Shown here one piece after another: positions 33,186 through 45,072 of a stretch of DNA of 64,000 bases. Position 1 is the stretch's first letter; each line of letters opens with the position of its first letter. The stretch comes from Ignelater luminosus (lineage: Eukaryota > Arthropoda > Insecta > Coleoptera > Elateridae), in NCBI GenBank assembly GCA_011009095.1, contig VTPC01007526.1, forward strand, positions 1 to 64,000, given 5' to 3'. A model generated the notes under the pieces. The model made no database searches and was not told the DNA's origin. It saw only the letters and a program-made list of their open reading frames with translations. The position numbers and the translations under genes are program-made.

Positions 33186-34243
33186 GGTTCAAGCACTTGA
33201 CTCCATTTTAAGCAAACGAATGACTTTTTTAAAAACGGCAAAATAATCTGCTATTTCTAACCTAAAAACGAGTTCTTATTATATTAAACCTTTTTAGATT
33301 TTAAAAGTACCTAAATTATTAATTATTATATTGTAAAATATAGAAAGACAATGATTAAAAGGTGTCTTGCCAATGGTCTCACTACCCGTAAGCCTGGTCG
33401 AGAAAAATAGGGTTCGGTAAATTAAATTAAATAAAAGCGTACTAATTTTATAATGCTTTTAATCTTCAACTAAAACCACTAATATCTTAAACGGATGTGA
33501 AAAAGAATTACAACATTATACAACGAAAGCTGGAGCACAACTCCGCTATTTTATTTCGTCCTCAAATAAAATAATAACAAGACATCGTCATGCCTAATAA
33601 AAATATCGTAAAACTAAAAAATGAATTTTATAGACTTAATATTTTCTGAAGTATATGAGCTCATGGTTTAGTCATTACAATCAAAAATTATCGCTGATTC
33701 CTAACAAAAGGTCTAACTGTAGAAGAAATTGCTAGATAATGAAATACACCAAGAATTAGATATTCTTCTTTTATTTCCGTATGTTACTTAACAGATTCAT
33801 CTAAAATGTAATAATTATCTTGAACATCTCATAAACTTGCAGCCATTATCACCATTTTAGCAACCTTTTACAGTTACCAACAGTTACTGTTAGAGAATAG
33901 CAGTTATGTTTTCCGCGATATATTTACGGTCATGTTTTACTGCTACAATGTTCTGCTGCTCAACTTGCTCCACCTTGGGAGATCGAGCAACTTTTCTTTG
34001 CTCGACGTGATCTAGAGTTAATTGCTCGACGCAAACGAACAATTTTCGAGCAGTTGCTCTGACGCAAACGAACGCCTATAAGGTGTTGCTCAAATTGCTA
34101 TAATGTGATTAGAGCAAGCAAACGAACGGACCTTAGGAGATTTGATATCACCTCGGGAACATGGACAAAATGGCCGCCAAAATTTGAAAATTTTTTCAAA
34201 TTGTTGCTTGTTGTAGTTATGCCTTGCATTCCCAGATGTTTTT

Positions 34244-35100
34244 ATTTATTATAAGTATACACGATTTCTACGACTTTATTTTTACAATTTTATACTGGAA
34301 ATGGAAAGAAATTAAAACCCAGTTGTATATTTGAGGACTTTCCACCAACGTCGCGTTGGTCGGCACGATGCGTGAGCTAGTGCAGCGACTGAGAGAGGTA
34401 GCTACAACGTACCGACTGCTCCAAATTTTATTGTGCTATTGCTATACGGGTATAAATTATCTCATTAAAGATTTATTTATGCATATTTGCAGCAGCTTCT
34501 TTTAGCCGCTGCACTAAAATGAAATATGTTAAATTAGAAGTTACTGACATTAAACAACTTAATTTTTAGAACGGATGTAAAAAACAATATATTGGGTGGT
34601 AAACACACACATAGCCATAATTTGGCTTTAGCATTACAATTGCCGCAAGTAACATATATAACCTTTCACAATTGAGTAAACCTTGCGTAAAAAATCCTTT
34701 ATAATGTACTAAACTGAATATTAACAGCGAGAAACGAGAGTGGCACCATCTACAACTTGTATCTTTTACTGAAAAGCACATTACAGGTATTTGCCAGTGG
34801 TAAAAAATTGATTTAATATGAATTTAAAATACAATTTTAAAATTAATTGAAATCAAAATAGTTTTAAGTAATTAATTTAAGCTTGTAATGTTTGTAATAC
34901 TCTTCTTAATATCCTGTATTTGAATATAAATCGAAAAATAACTCTAACCTAACCAGATGTAAGAGTGCAGAACTGGCCTGGTAAGGGGTAGGTAGATACA
35001 TAATATATACTTGGTATCAAAAGAAGTTTCTTTTAGAAAATTAGCAAATTTAATGAACAGCAATATTATACAGTAACATAGAATATAAATAATAAAAACT
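34244..35100. other. non-coding stretch
   Basis: No domain-bearing ORF. A short hairpin ACCAACGTCGCGTTGGT lies at 34345-34361; otherwise nothing is recognised. Confidence 0.4.
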
Positions 35101-35880
35101 TTATTCATCTTTGCCACATGGAGGGCAGACAATAGAAATATTACTTAAAAACATTGTGAAATTTGTTTCCAAATTATTAAAACTCATCCGCCTATAAAGA
35201 AAAGCATTTAAGTATAGGAATAAAAAAAAGAATTCTTTGTTTCTTTGGAGTAATTTACATTTAACTTGTGCCCATAAACCTTCTATATTGTTGCTGTGAC
35301 AACCAGTATGACTATCCTTAAAGGTAACAGAATGATTTACAGTTAAATGTTTGAAACCTTCACTTTCTAAACAGTTATACGCTTTCCAACAATCAGAATA
35401 TATTATAGTTCCTGGCAAAATCTTTTCTTTAATGATGGCTATTAAAACTTCAGAATTTCAATTTTAAACTGGTACCAAAAACAATCTTTAGTTTCTTTGC
35501 ATATCCCTCCAAACACCCACTGCCCATCTAAACGTTTACCTCTATTATATTTTCGTTTTCCAAATTTAGATTCATCAGTTTCAACAATTTTTCCAACACC
35601 ACCAATTTTAATATCCTCTGAATCAAAATTTCAATACATACTTGCTCCACAAAAATTAAACCAATCCACTACAGTTGTTTCAGATACTTTTATCTCAAAA
35701 GCAATAATCTTCTGTGAGTACTCATAAACCCACATATAAATTAATAATAGAATTTTTTTAATAGTTAATTTAGAGTTTTCGAACCATAAGTCCCTTTTCT
35801 TAAGTTCTTGAAAATTTATGTTTTTCTTTTTGACTTTGATATCAGTAACAGTTTGAGGCTTATGAGATTTTTTAATTTAT
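35101..35880 (-). pseudogene. Merlin (IS1016/ISXO2-like) transposase remnant
   Basis: Minus-strand reading from the right: a segment at 35600-35750 with VSETTVVDWFNFCGASMY; 35510-35600 with GKIVETDESKFGKRKYNRGK (first catalytic D) and GQWVFGGI; then 35101-35418 with GTIIYSDCWKAYNCLESEGF (second D), HLTVNHSVTFKD and NNIEGLWAQVKCKLL (catalytic E). These are the DDE_Tnp_IS1595 motifs in order. Stops and a frameshift near 35460 inactivate it. TIRs not located. Confidence 0.82.
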
Positions 35881-35929
35881 GTATTACAAAGATGCTCCTA
35901 GACAGTTTACTAGCTAAATGATCAATGTG

Positions 35930-36960
35930 ACCCTGCCAGCTGAGCTTATATCATCAAGAGCGAGAACTAAAAGCTTTAGTGTTTCCATTGGACAAAGCTG
36001 AATGAGTAGAAATGATCAAACTTTGATACTTATCTTCTTTCATCTTGAGTTTATTAGTCGTGAACCAATTCATTTTGTAAGATGGTCATACTTTTATTGG
36101 TGTTCAAAAAGGTACTGTCGTCAACAAACATGTAACAACAGAGATTGTTGGTATAAATAATAAAAAGAATAGCCTCCAGGACAAAACTTTGGGATATTCC
36201 ATAACTGACCTTCATTTGTTGCGATGATGCATATTGTTGGAATGAACAAACCGTATCCTGTTTTGTAGATATGGGCGGGTAAACAGTTTTAAAGGCGTAC
36301 CTCTTATGCTATATAGTGATTTAGCTCGTGGGAGCTGCAATCAAAGCCTTGGTGAGGTCACAAAGTGAGATAAGAGAACGTCTCACCTCCTCAAGGTTCC
36401 CCAACTACATCACTTACTAATTTAAATATAGCCTTAATGGTTGATGAATACTTCCTGAACCCAAACTGTTCAAAATATCTGACTAATTTATTCTTTATAA
36501 TAATCTCAAAAATCTTTTCCAAAACTGGGATGATGGAAATGGGCCTATAATTATTAATTGATTCTGGTTCCCCTTTTTGAAGATAGGCAAAACCTTACTT
36601 ACAAGGAGATGACACAGTGAGTCCGTCACGGATCTTGATGGAATTTTTACTGGCGATTCTATATTGAAAATAAGTTGACACGTATTTTGCTGTTTGTCTA
36701 AATGGGCCCTTCTGGCCTTGCAAAAAATATTAAAGGTCGGAAAATGGATAAAAATGGCTTTTACGAAGCTGGCGCTATTCCCAGCTGTCATAAACGATGT
36801 CATTGAAACTTTTATGGGTGTTTTTACATCGAAAAATATTAGACCTGTGTATAGAGGTTTTCCAATATACGCCCTGATATGCAACTAACTCATTTGAATC
36901 TCCAAAATTGGCCGACCTCCTCTGAGGTTATTATAGTCACCACCGGTTATCATGGTATCG
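35930..36960 (-). pseudogene. LINE reverse transcriptase remnant (jockey/CR1-like)
   Basis: Minus-strand motifs appear in order across shifting frames: SKVLPIFKKGNQNQ and YRPISIIPVLEKIFE at 36500-36600, YFEQFGFRK at about 36460, a QMKVSYGISQSFVLEAILF block near 36180, and the catalytic CYMFVDDSTFLNTN near 36115-36140. Further 5' (36690-36880) lies part of the endonuclease-RT linker. Numerous breaks. Confidence 0.72.
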
Positions 36961-37149
36961 TAAGAAAAAGTAAATAGAAGGGTCGAATAATATTATAAGT
37001 ACTTGGATTTATGAAAGCATAAACTACTATCACTATCTTAAAGTGCACTCGTACTGCAACACATTTATCTGCTACGATGCTACTGATCTTTAACGTTATC
37101 GTTATTGCTACTGTCTCCTTCGTCTTTGGTGATTTGATCGCCACATGTT

Positions 37150-37715
37150 TTGTTTAAGTTTATAATTTCACTGTATTTTAATGCGGCTTGTGTTTGTAAA
37201 ATTGCAGTTTGTTGCTCAGTTATTGCTGTATACATTTATTTGGTTGTCCTTGATCCATAATTTCATCTGAGTTTTTACTGTATACTCTTGCATGCATATT
37301 CTTCATGTTGCTATCACCTATCTTACTTCTGCAGAATTGTTATCACAAGTACTAGCAACAGTATTATCTTTATCACCACATGAAAATTGCGTTTTATTGT
37401 TAGCAATTGACAAAATGTTATGAATTTTTAAAAGAATTATTTGTTCTTGAAGAGATGTAATTATGATCTCTTTATCTTTTACGGTTTGTTTTAGCAACTT
37501 GCTTTCCACTTTTAAAGTGTGAAATTCTATTTCGGACACATTATCATTAGCAAACAGCACTGTAAATTTTCCAGCGCATTATCTTTTAATTTAAATCATT
37601 TTTTTGCACAACTTTTGTGAAACTTGCTTTTACACTTGCAACATGTAACTTTTGTTTGGGCTACGTTACTATTACACAAGCCGCATGGCATCATGAAGAA
37701 AGCAAACACAACACT
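37150..37715 (-). pseudogene. LINE ORF1 remnant with PHD-like zinc finger
   Basis: Minus strand 37600-37700 encodes MPCGLCNSNVAQTKVTCCKC then KSKFHKSCAKK, a C4HC3-like (PHD) pattern found in ORF1 of several CR1/jockey-related LINEs. 37318-37560 follows with a coiled-coil stretch (KVESKLLKQTVKDKEIIITS). It lies upstream, in the same orientation, of the RT remnant at 35930-36960, so both are probably one element. Confidence 0.6.
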
Positions 37716-37995
37716 TCTTTTCACCTTGACATCCAGTATAATAGATTGCTAAAGTCACAAAATCTTTTTTATCCAATCTCACAGTATAATAAAAAAATGT
37801 GCATATTCTGCATTGCCTATTAAGCTGTTACTTAAATTATTTGACAAAAAACAGGTACTATATCATACAGAACTCGCACAGACCAAGGACTACAGCTGCT
37901 ACCACTAATTCAGAATTATTTCATTTCAACTTATAACAATATCACAAAGTAAACATATTAATAAAAAACGATCATACATTAAATATAACAAAATC

Positions 37996-38001
37996 TTTAT
38001 T
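37996..38001 (-). promoter_or_regulatory. DDX49 polyadenylation signal
   Basis: TTTATT here is AATAAA on the minus strand, 8-14 bases beyond the DDX49 stop codon. Confidence 0.55.
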
Positions 38002-38009
38002 TATAACAC

Positions 38010-39560
38010 TTAAGAAGCCTTGACAGTTTCTTTTTTGGAATTTTTTAGTTTTCTTTTTTTCTTATATGATTTCTTCTTTGCTTGATACTTCTTTAATAAT
38101 TTAGCTTCCTCTTCATCTGGATCCAAACCTTCCAATATCCACTTTTTTCTCAAATTAATCATTTTCTTCTCATAAAAATCTTTTTCATCCAATTTTATAT
38201 GGGCTTCACTTTCCGTAACAGAGATCTGCGTAAATATTTTCCCTACTTCGCTATCTACAATAATAAGTCAAGTGTAAAGATTAAAAACTAAAAATTGTTT
38301 AGTAACTCACCATCAATTTTATACTCTGTGAGCTTAACTTGAATATGTTTCTCAATAGCTTGAAGTTGTTTAATATCGTAGGGACTGACTAAAGTAATAG
38401 CCATACCACCTCTTCCAGCTCTGGCAGTTCTTCCGACCCTATGAATATATTCTTTAGGTACTTTTGGGACATTATGGTTAATAACTAGTTGAACCGTTGG
38501 AATATCAAGACCTCGACTGGCTACATCAGTAGCTATTAACATTCTTACAGTATTAGATTTAAATCTAGCAAGAGCAGCTAGCCTCTGTTGTTGTGAAATC
38601 ATAGCATGTAATGCCACATTCTCAAAACCCACTTCGTTTAACATCATGGATAGTATTTGGCATTTTCTGAAACATCACAAAGCATTATTAACAAAATCAA
38701 TACGCTACCTTAAATCTTACTTGCAAGTATCAGTAAATATCATAATGTTTCCATCACTATTACTGCTTCTAAATGTTCTAATTGTTTCAACAAGATAAGC
38801 ATCCCGAACATCATGTGGTGTGAGCACGTAATGCTGTTCCAATTCTTCTACTGTTGCAATTTCTGCTGGTTGTTCATACACTACCACATCTGTTTCTGTA
38901 ACTTCTTTCAATTTTTGCAAAGTATCTGTTACAGTAGCTGAGAAGAACAAACACTGCTTCTTTTTAGGTAACACTTTGAATATTGTACCGATTTGTCCAT
39001 CAAACTGTCCCCCTAATAAGCGATCTGCTTCATCAAGAACCAAAAATTTGATTCGTGCCAAACTAAATGTGTTACAACTCTCAATATGATCAGCAAGTCT
39101 ACCAGGCGTTGCAACAACAATATGCGGTCTCTTTGCTAATTCTTTCCCTTGTGTTACCATATCCATTCCACCAACAATCACACAATGTTTAAGATTTATT
39201 GGTTTTCCAATAACAGCAAATTGGTCCGCAATTTGAAATGCTAATTCACGTGTTGGAGTTATTATCAAAGCGTAAATACCATATGGATCTTCGCATAACT
39301 GTTGCAATATTGGTAAAGCAAATGCTAAAGTCTTTCCGCTACCTGTTTTTGCTGCTCCTATAACGTCTTTACCTTCCAATATTGCAGGAATGCAATTCGT
39401 TTGAATAGGTGTTGGAACTTTGATGCCTACAACATGTTACAAATGTGATAAATTTTATAATTAATAAATGCTTCTAGTTTCTACCTATTGAAGTACACTG
39501 TCGGATAAGCCATGGATTTAAATTTAAATCTGCAAATGCTTTACTTGTTTTTTCAGACAT
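38010..39560 (-). CDS. DDX49: DEAD-box RNA helicase DDX49 (yeast Dbp8)
   Basis: Four exons (39485-39560, 38721-39426, 38311-38666, 38010-38254) join in phase to a 460-residue protein, close to the 480-residue family norm. The start MSEKTSKAFADLNLNPWLIR has the aromatic Q-motif phenylalanine. Then come IKVPTPIQ (Q motif), AAKTGSGKT (I), PTRELAFQ (Ia), GG, TPGRL (Ib), DEAD (II), SAT (III), IMIFTDTCKKCQIL (IV), IATDVASRGLDIP (V) and HRVGRTARAGR (VI). The tail LRKKWILEGLDPDEEEAKLL matches DDX49, not DDX47. The protein is an ATP-dependent helicase of the nucleolus needed for 18S rRNA processing. All introns are under 80 bp and the frame is intact. The TAA at 38010 is followed by AATAAA. Confidence 0.96.
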
Positions 39561-40021
39561 AACAGATTTAAGATTGAATATATTCAAAAAAGACGACAAG
39601 AAAAGTAAAGCAGGATTATCATAACCTCTTATTTACAGCCAAAGAAAACATCTGTCAACTTATTAGGAATCGTAAGCTGGCAACACTGATTTCTATTCAG
39701 GGTAGCCAGACATTCAAACTAAAAATTCCGTACTAACACGAACGGCTATTTACAGCAGAGACACTTTTTAATCCCCTTATATATATGCAACCCAGCAAGC
39801 AGTAGTTAATACGGTTACATATGATATAAAACTGCACGTCCTCTTGGTGAAATCTAGCCAAATCCAATCATATTTAACCAAGAGAACATGTAAAGTAATA
39901 GAATAATAATTTAATTTAATTTGATTAATGAAAGCTAAAACTGTAGATTATTAGGAAGGTATGTTATGAAGTTTTTCGTTTACTATATGGCCTTTGCCCG
40001 ACATCGGGAAGATTAAATGAC

Positions 40022-40057
<36 letters not shown>

Positions 40058-41399
40058 GTTATGAAGTTAAAGAATAATTTTTATTGATTTTATAATAATG
40101 AATGGTTTAACCATTATTGCTTAAAAGAATCTAAATTTAATTTTTGTATTCATACGAATGGAATTGTAAAACTTGACTGCATTATATCTAAAACTTCTTT
40201 GAAATAAGGTAGTTAGGTAACAGAGAATTGTAAGGATGCGCCTATATCTGGTATTCAAAGAATGAACTTGTACTCTAGGCATTAATTCAGAATTAAGAGA
40301 TGTAGAAAAAGATTTAAATGTACTAGGGTAAACGCACCTAAGTACGTCCAGCTCCAGCCGCCCACCTACGAATCAATTATTGTTTTATAAATAAATTATG
40401 GCACCATAAATAACGAAGATTTTTAGCTTTGTGTTATCTACCATCCTTCGTTCTAAGGATTATGTTACATTCATTCCGGTAAATAAAAGTTATATGTTAA
40501 TTATTAGCATTTATTTACTGCCAGTACGTGATTGTGTTTACTACGACTGTCATTGAGTGCGTTTTTATTAACGAGAAACGGTTGCATTCTAGGTAAGATT
40601 TGCACATTTTCGTAGACATCTTCGTAAAAATCTTTGTTTGGTAAATTAAAGCAATGGTCCTTCTTAATATTTAATACAAAAAATCCTGGATTCTAATTAA
40701 ACAAATGTCGAAAATAAGGTAGGCAGAGTACCGGTATTCACAGATTCGTCTAGTCACCCGCTCGCCGCCTTCCACTATCGTGCAGTAGATATTTCACAAT
40801 ATTAAGATTTTATATTATTGTTGCTCGACTTTTTAATTTAATTTTGTTGATTAGCGCCCACATTTATTAATTTTTCCATTATTTATTTGATGGTTATTAT
40901 TCTCTTAAAAAAATCTAATTTTAGGAAGTCAACATGTCCAAACAACCAACTTAAGTGAAAAATTAACTTTTAAAGAGTATCATGTAGAAAGTAGGAATTA
41001 AATTCATGTGTTTATTAATTTTTACTTATTTTGTATTTGCATGTATTTTTAAAAATAAATTCTTTTCGTTTCAATAAATCGTTTACGAGCAAATGCAAGA
41101 AAGGCATAAAATTGTTAAATTATTTTATGCTTATGGCGAGTAACGAAGATATCGCTAAAACAGATTTAATTTGCCAAACAGGTGATCCGAATAAAGCTTC
41201 CAAGAACTCATATGTAATCATTTAAGAAATAATCATTCCCCACGTTTATACGATGTTTATAGCTTTGTTTCTAATTAAAGGACGGCTACTAGGACCTCGA
41301 TGGCTAACGCTTCCAAAATTACCGTACAAGCCATAAAATTACCGTATCTTTATTTAGTTGCAGTGAATTTTATATAAAAAAATAAAGTCATTATTCAAA
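39561..41399. other. intergenic, upstream of DDX49
   Basis: Presumed DDX49 promoter lies at 39561-39700 but no core motif stands out. Apart from the small insertion at 39974-40054, nothing is recognised. Confidence 0.45.
39974..40054 (+). mobile_element. 81-bp truncated retroelement tail with target duplication
   Basis: Direct repeats TATGTTATGAAGTT (39960-39973 and 40055-40068) flank a short sequence with GGCCTTTGCCCGACATCGGG, then AATGAC and an (ATT)n tail. A simple-repeat tail plus a 14-bp perfect duplication is the product of target-primed reverse transcription, so this is a severely 5'-truncated LINE or SINE insertion. Confidence 0.85.
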
Positions 41400-41562
41400 A
41401 ACATCTGGGAATGCAAAGTATAATCACAACGAATTACTGAATTACAGTTTAAAAAAAATTCTCAATTCTCGGGGGCCATTTTGACCATGTTCCAAGGTGA
41501 TATCAAACAACTAAAAGTATACATATGTCTTATTTTCTGATGTAGAATACGATTCTAAAGCC

Positions 41563-41790
41563 TGTTTGTAACTATACAATTTTTAGTGCCAGAGTTAGGG
41601 CCGTCTGACACGGTGTTAAATTTGACGTCAAAATTGACTACAATTTCGTCATTGAAATGTGACATCGTTGCACACAGCACATTTAACGTCAAAACTGCAT
41701 TTAAAAATTTGACAAGGAAATATTTAGAACATGTTTAGTGCTTAATTTCATGTAGTAACTTTGGCACTAAAAATTGTATAGTTACAAACA
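41563..41790. mobile_element. 228-bp palindrome-ended MITE
   Basis: Perfect 29-bp inverted arms (41563-41591 and 41762-41790) start TGTTTGTAACTATACAATTT. The 170-bp interior has ACGTC repeats and no coding capacity. It is absent from the corresponding position of copy A, so it is an insertion; the flanks TTCTAAAG and TTTAAAGT hint at a short duplication. Confidence 0.8.
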
Positions 41791-41871
41791 AGTTTAAAGT
41801 AAAAGGAATTTTTAAAAATTTTTTAGGTTTTGGCGGCCATTTTGTCCCCGAAGAGATATCAAGAAAACGAA

Positions 41872-42620
41872 AGCCCAATTCACACTACGCGTGTCCACGC
41901 GTGCAATTATTGCATGCAATCCACTTGCATACGTTTCCACCATTCATACCACACCATGCTTCTCGTCAATGCGTTAACACCCCACGAACTGACGCACGAA
42001 ATTAGAACTTGTTTCATCTTTTCCTACATTTGTAGTGAAAGACTTGGTGTTTTTATCCATACCAATTTAAAATAACAATGTTGGTTTTTTCTAACAATAA
42101 ATAGTTTGAGATTATAACTATTTCTATTTTGTTTATATCTATAAATAGGCAACCAACAAAACACCGCCAGTGAATAAAATCAATAATACACTAGTGTTTT
42201 ATGACTATGACGACGTATAACGACTATACTATTAAAGAGTCGTAGATAAAGTGTATTTATATTAGTTTTACGGATTAACGATTAATATATACAGTACTGA
42301 ACAAAGAGAGAGTTAGTGCAATTCATAAATAATAATAACTCAAAAGGCCAACCTAATACTAAAAAAAATTATAATCACAGCAATTAAAACACATTTAAAT
42401 TAATAAAAAAATACATATGTGACGTTTTTATTTTTATTCTGCTAAATATTGCTAACATATTAAAACCTTATTAAACCATAAAAACCCTAAAAAAGTTAGC
42501 AGCACGCGCAGTGTGAATAGGTCCATGCTTCTTCAAGCAGCTTCAATGAAATGCAGAAGAAACGCACGCAATAGTTGCATGCGTGAGCACGCACGTGGCA
42601 CGTGTAGTGTGAATTGGGCT
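41872..42620. mobile_element. 749-bp non-autonomous DNA transposon
   Basis: TIRs AGCCCAATTCACACTACGCG and, on the minus strand, AGCCCAATTCACACTACACG. GAA flanks both sides (41869-41871 and 42621-42623), a possible 3-bp duplication as made by PIF/Harbinger elements. Repeated ACGCGTGC and TGCATGC motifs lie inside each end. No transposase. Confidence 0.75.
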
Positions 42621-42735
42621 GAATTGGATCTTCAGTTTTTGATGTAGAATCCAAATCTGAAATCAAAATTTCAAAATTTAAAAAAAATGCGAACAGACAC
42701 ACAAATTCAGTAACGACTCCAAAGGAGGTTCATTG

Positions 42736-45072
42736 AAAACAAAATATGCTTTATATTTAAAAAAAAACCCCGTGAAGAGAAAAACGATTTTTGAAGACCA
42801 TATTTCAGAAAGGCAGTTTCAGAATTAGTAGCTGTCGCGGGCAAATTATCGAATACTCTTATCCAATCTGAGTAGAAACCTTGAAATCGCGTCCTTTAAC
42901 TTTTGGTTTACTGACCGTTACCACTACGTACGTCTGCTACGCAACTAAATTATTATAAATAAACAACTACGAAGGAACTACTCTGCCAAGAATATTGTAA
43001 CTACCTACTGCATTTGTTTTAGTAAAAAATTCAATCTAATTTAGAAATTATTTGCCATTAATCTACCCCCAAAAGATCGTACAAAATACGTACCGTAATA
43101 ATATGTTACCGTTTACCGTTCAATTGCATCAAATACCGTACAGGTACGGTAAATACCATACATCTGACAACCTTGTTTCTGTTTTTTCTTTATAGTTATT
43201 TTTTATGTGCAGCGTTGCCAAAATGAATTATTTGTTTACACAGATTAGAAAGTGAGTGTTGTTTAGGCTTTAGTTAAAAATTGAACATTATCGGAGACAA
43301 AATATCTATGTGATTGTTAATGATTGCTAAAAGAATAACTTTTAAGGCTGATTTTGAGCGATTTTATTTTTCTAGAATTCTTTTTGTCAGTTATATCATA
43401 TTTGTAATTTTATTGTTGTTAAAAGTCAAGCTCAACGTTATAGATTTCCAACTTGTATGTGGAAACATGCTGTAGGTTATTTAAAATAAATTAGCTGACT
43501 AAAGACAATATTATTTTTGATTAAAATGAATAAATAATATTGTAGACGTTTTGAACGATTTTTAGTATTCGAATCTGGCGCTTTACTAATTCTATAATTT
43601 GGCAACCTAGCATCATAGCGGTTCGGCGCCTTTGAAAATTCATAATTCATGCCATGTTTGGTTATGTTGCTTTGCATTTACGCATTTACGTCGATATACG
43701 TTATGGCGATGTTCGTACAGCAATAATTTCTATATTTTGTTGCTGAAAATTAGGTAAGACTCATTTATTAATCAATTATTAGTATAATTCAAAGCAGATG
43801 CGGTCAGATTATGATTTTAAGTAAGTAGGATACGGTTAAGTTATTAAACTATTATTAAAAGAGAATGCTTCTTTGTAGGTTAGATTGGAATAACTTTTTT
43901 GTGTTTATAAAAGATAAGAAAAATTAACGTCTAGTAATTTAAAGTAGCATCTAATGTGATCAAAGGTAATTGTAGTGTTCATTCTTGAACCTATTTATAT
44001 CAAGCAAATCTAATCCTTGGCATTTACTGCCGATTAAAATTTAAAAATCAAACCAAGTATAAAATATTTGGGTTTATGCCTAGTAGTAGTATTTAATACT
44101 TGGTACAACACTAGTTAGTAAAGTGCTACAAGGGGTAAAAAAAAACGTTATCAGCTGGTGAACTTTTTGCTATAATTATAATTTTTTTAACATTAATCAA
44201 CTGATTAACAAAAATAGCTAATCAGTAATAAATTATTGTTAATAGTCAATTTAGACGTTTCAATTTTGTATAGAAAAAAATCTTTTTTACAGTGACGTTC
44301 AATAAATGCAACGTGTAAACAGCAAAAATTGAATTCAATTTAAAATAAAATCTTTTTAGAGCTTATTCTATTTTTCAAGGTCAAATAAAAAATATTTTTA
44401 GTAACTTCCTCTGATTCTTGGTGTAATTCGTATTGTGATATTGTAACCCAGAACTTTTAGTGGCAACCTTGCTGCTGCCTGTATAGGTGATGCAATCCAC
44501 GGTTTCACCCACCATCTCCTTTGACGAGGTGTCTTAGTAGTAGTACTCAACATAAAGTGTCCTACAGTTGTATAGAATAAGTACTTTTTTTTGAGTTTAG
44601 CGTTGTTCATCTTTAATAAATAAAAGTAATAATAGAAAATACTATTTTTATACTTTAGGTGCTACAATAATATTTGCAAGAAACAACAAGAAAGTTTTCA
44701 GGTTATAATAAATGTTAAATAATGACATCACAAGAATGAAGTTAAATCCAAAAACTGTATTCCTTGTTTCTCTTGAAGATGGCAACTAAATACTAAAATA
44801 AAATTGAAGCATCTAAATACATTTGACATTTCCTTGCATTCCAGAAAAAAAATCTTTCTGGAAATAACAAATAAATTGAAACGTCTAAATTGAGCTTAAG
44901 TCTGATCTTGCTAGTGCACGGTGATTCTAATAAACATTAATACAGTAATAGCGGTATTAATTATTTCAACAGTATTTGTTTGTCATAGAATTTTCTTAAA
45001 TTTCACCTTGTACCAGATAATTTTATTTCAACTAATTTTTAAGAAATTAAAGTTTTATATTGTTGTTTTTAG
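42736..45072. other. AT-rich stretch, possible promoter and 5' exon near 43690
   Basis: 43690-43753 ends in AAATTAG followed by GTAAGAC, a plausible first-exon donor for the exons at 45073 onward, but the link is speculative. At 44400-44610 the minus strand can encode PRQRRWWVKPWIASPIQAA, reminiscent of PIF transposase N-termini; too short to call. Confidence 0.3.

Larger units (their letters stand above)
32095..34134. mobile_element. 2.04 kb non-autonomous transposon in dispersed repeat copy B
   Basis: Left end AAGGTCTGTTCCTTTGCTTG; right end on the minus strand AAGGTCCGTTCGTTTGCTTG, two mismatches in twenty. The subterminal region repeats TTGCTC motifs on both sides. No coding capacity remains. 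A clear target duplication is not visible. It hosts the hAT insertion at 32178-33185. Confidence 0.72.
31867..34243 (+). repeat. dispersed repeat family, copy B, split by nested elements
   Basis: 31867-32094 matches the first half of copy A (TGAACTCCGATAGGAGTCGT to TTCTACATCAAGAAAA). 34135-34243 matches the second half (TTTGATATCACCTCGGGAAC to GCATTCCCAGATGTTTT). The 2 kb between them is one inserted transposon with further insertions. Confidence 0.8.
41400..42735 (-). repeat. dispersed repeat family, copy C, inverted and split twice
   Basis: Minus-strand blocks match copy A in order: ATGAACCTCCTTTGGAGTCG (42717-42735), TTTGGATTCTACATCAAAAA (about 42638-42655), then after an insertion GCCGCCAAAACC, TCGTATTCTACATCAG and GCATTCCCAGATGTTTT near 41402. 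Insertions at 41563-41790 and 41872-42620 account for the extra length. Confidence 0.75.

Noticed and set aside
40021..40056. Stand-alone (ATT)n microsatellite
   Set aside because: Flanking 14-bp duplications show it is the tail of a small retroelement insertion.
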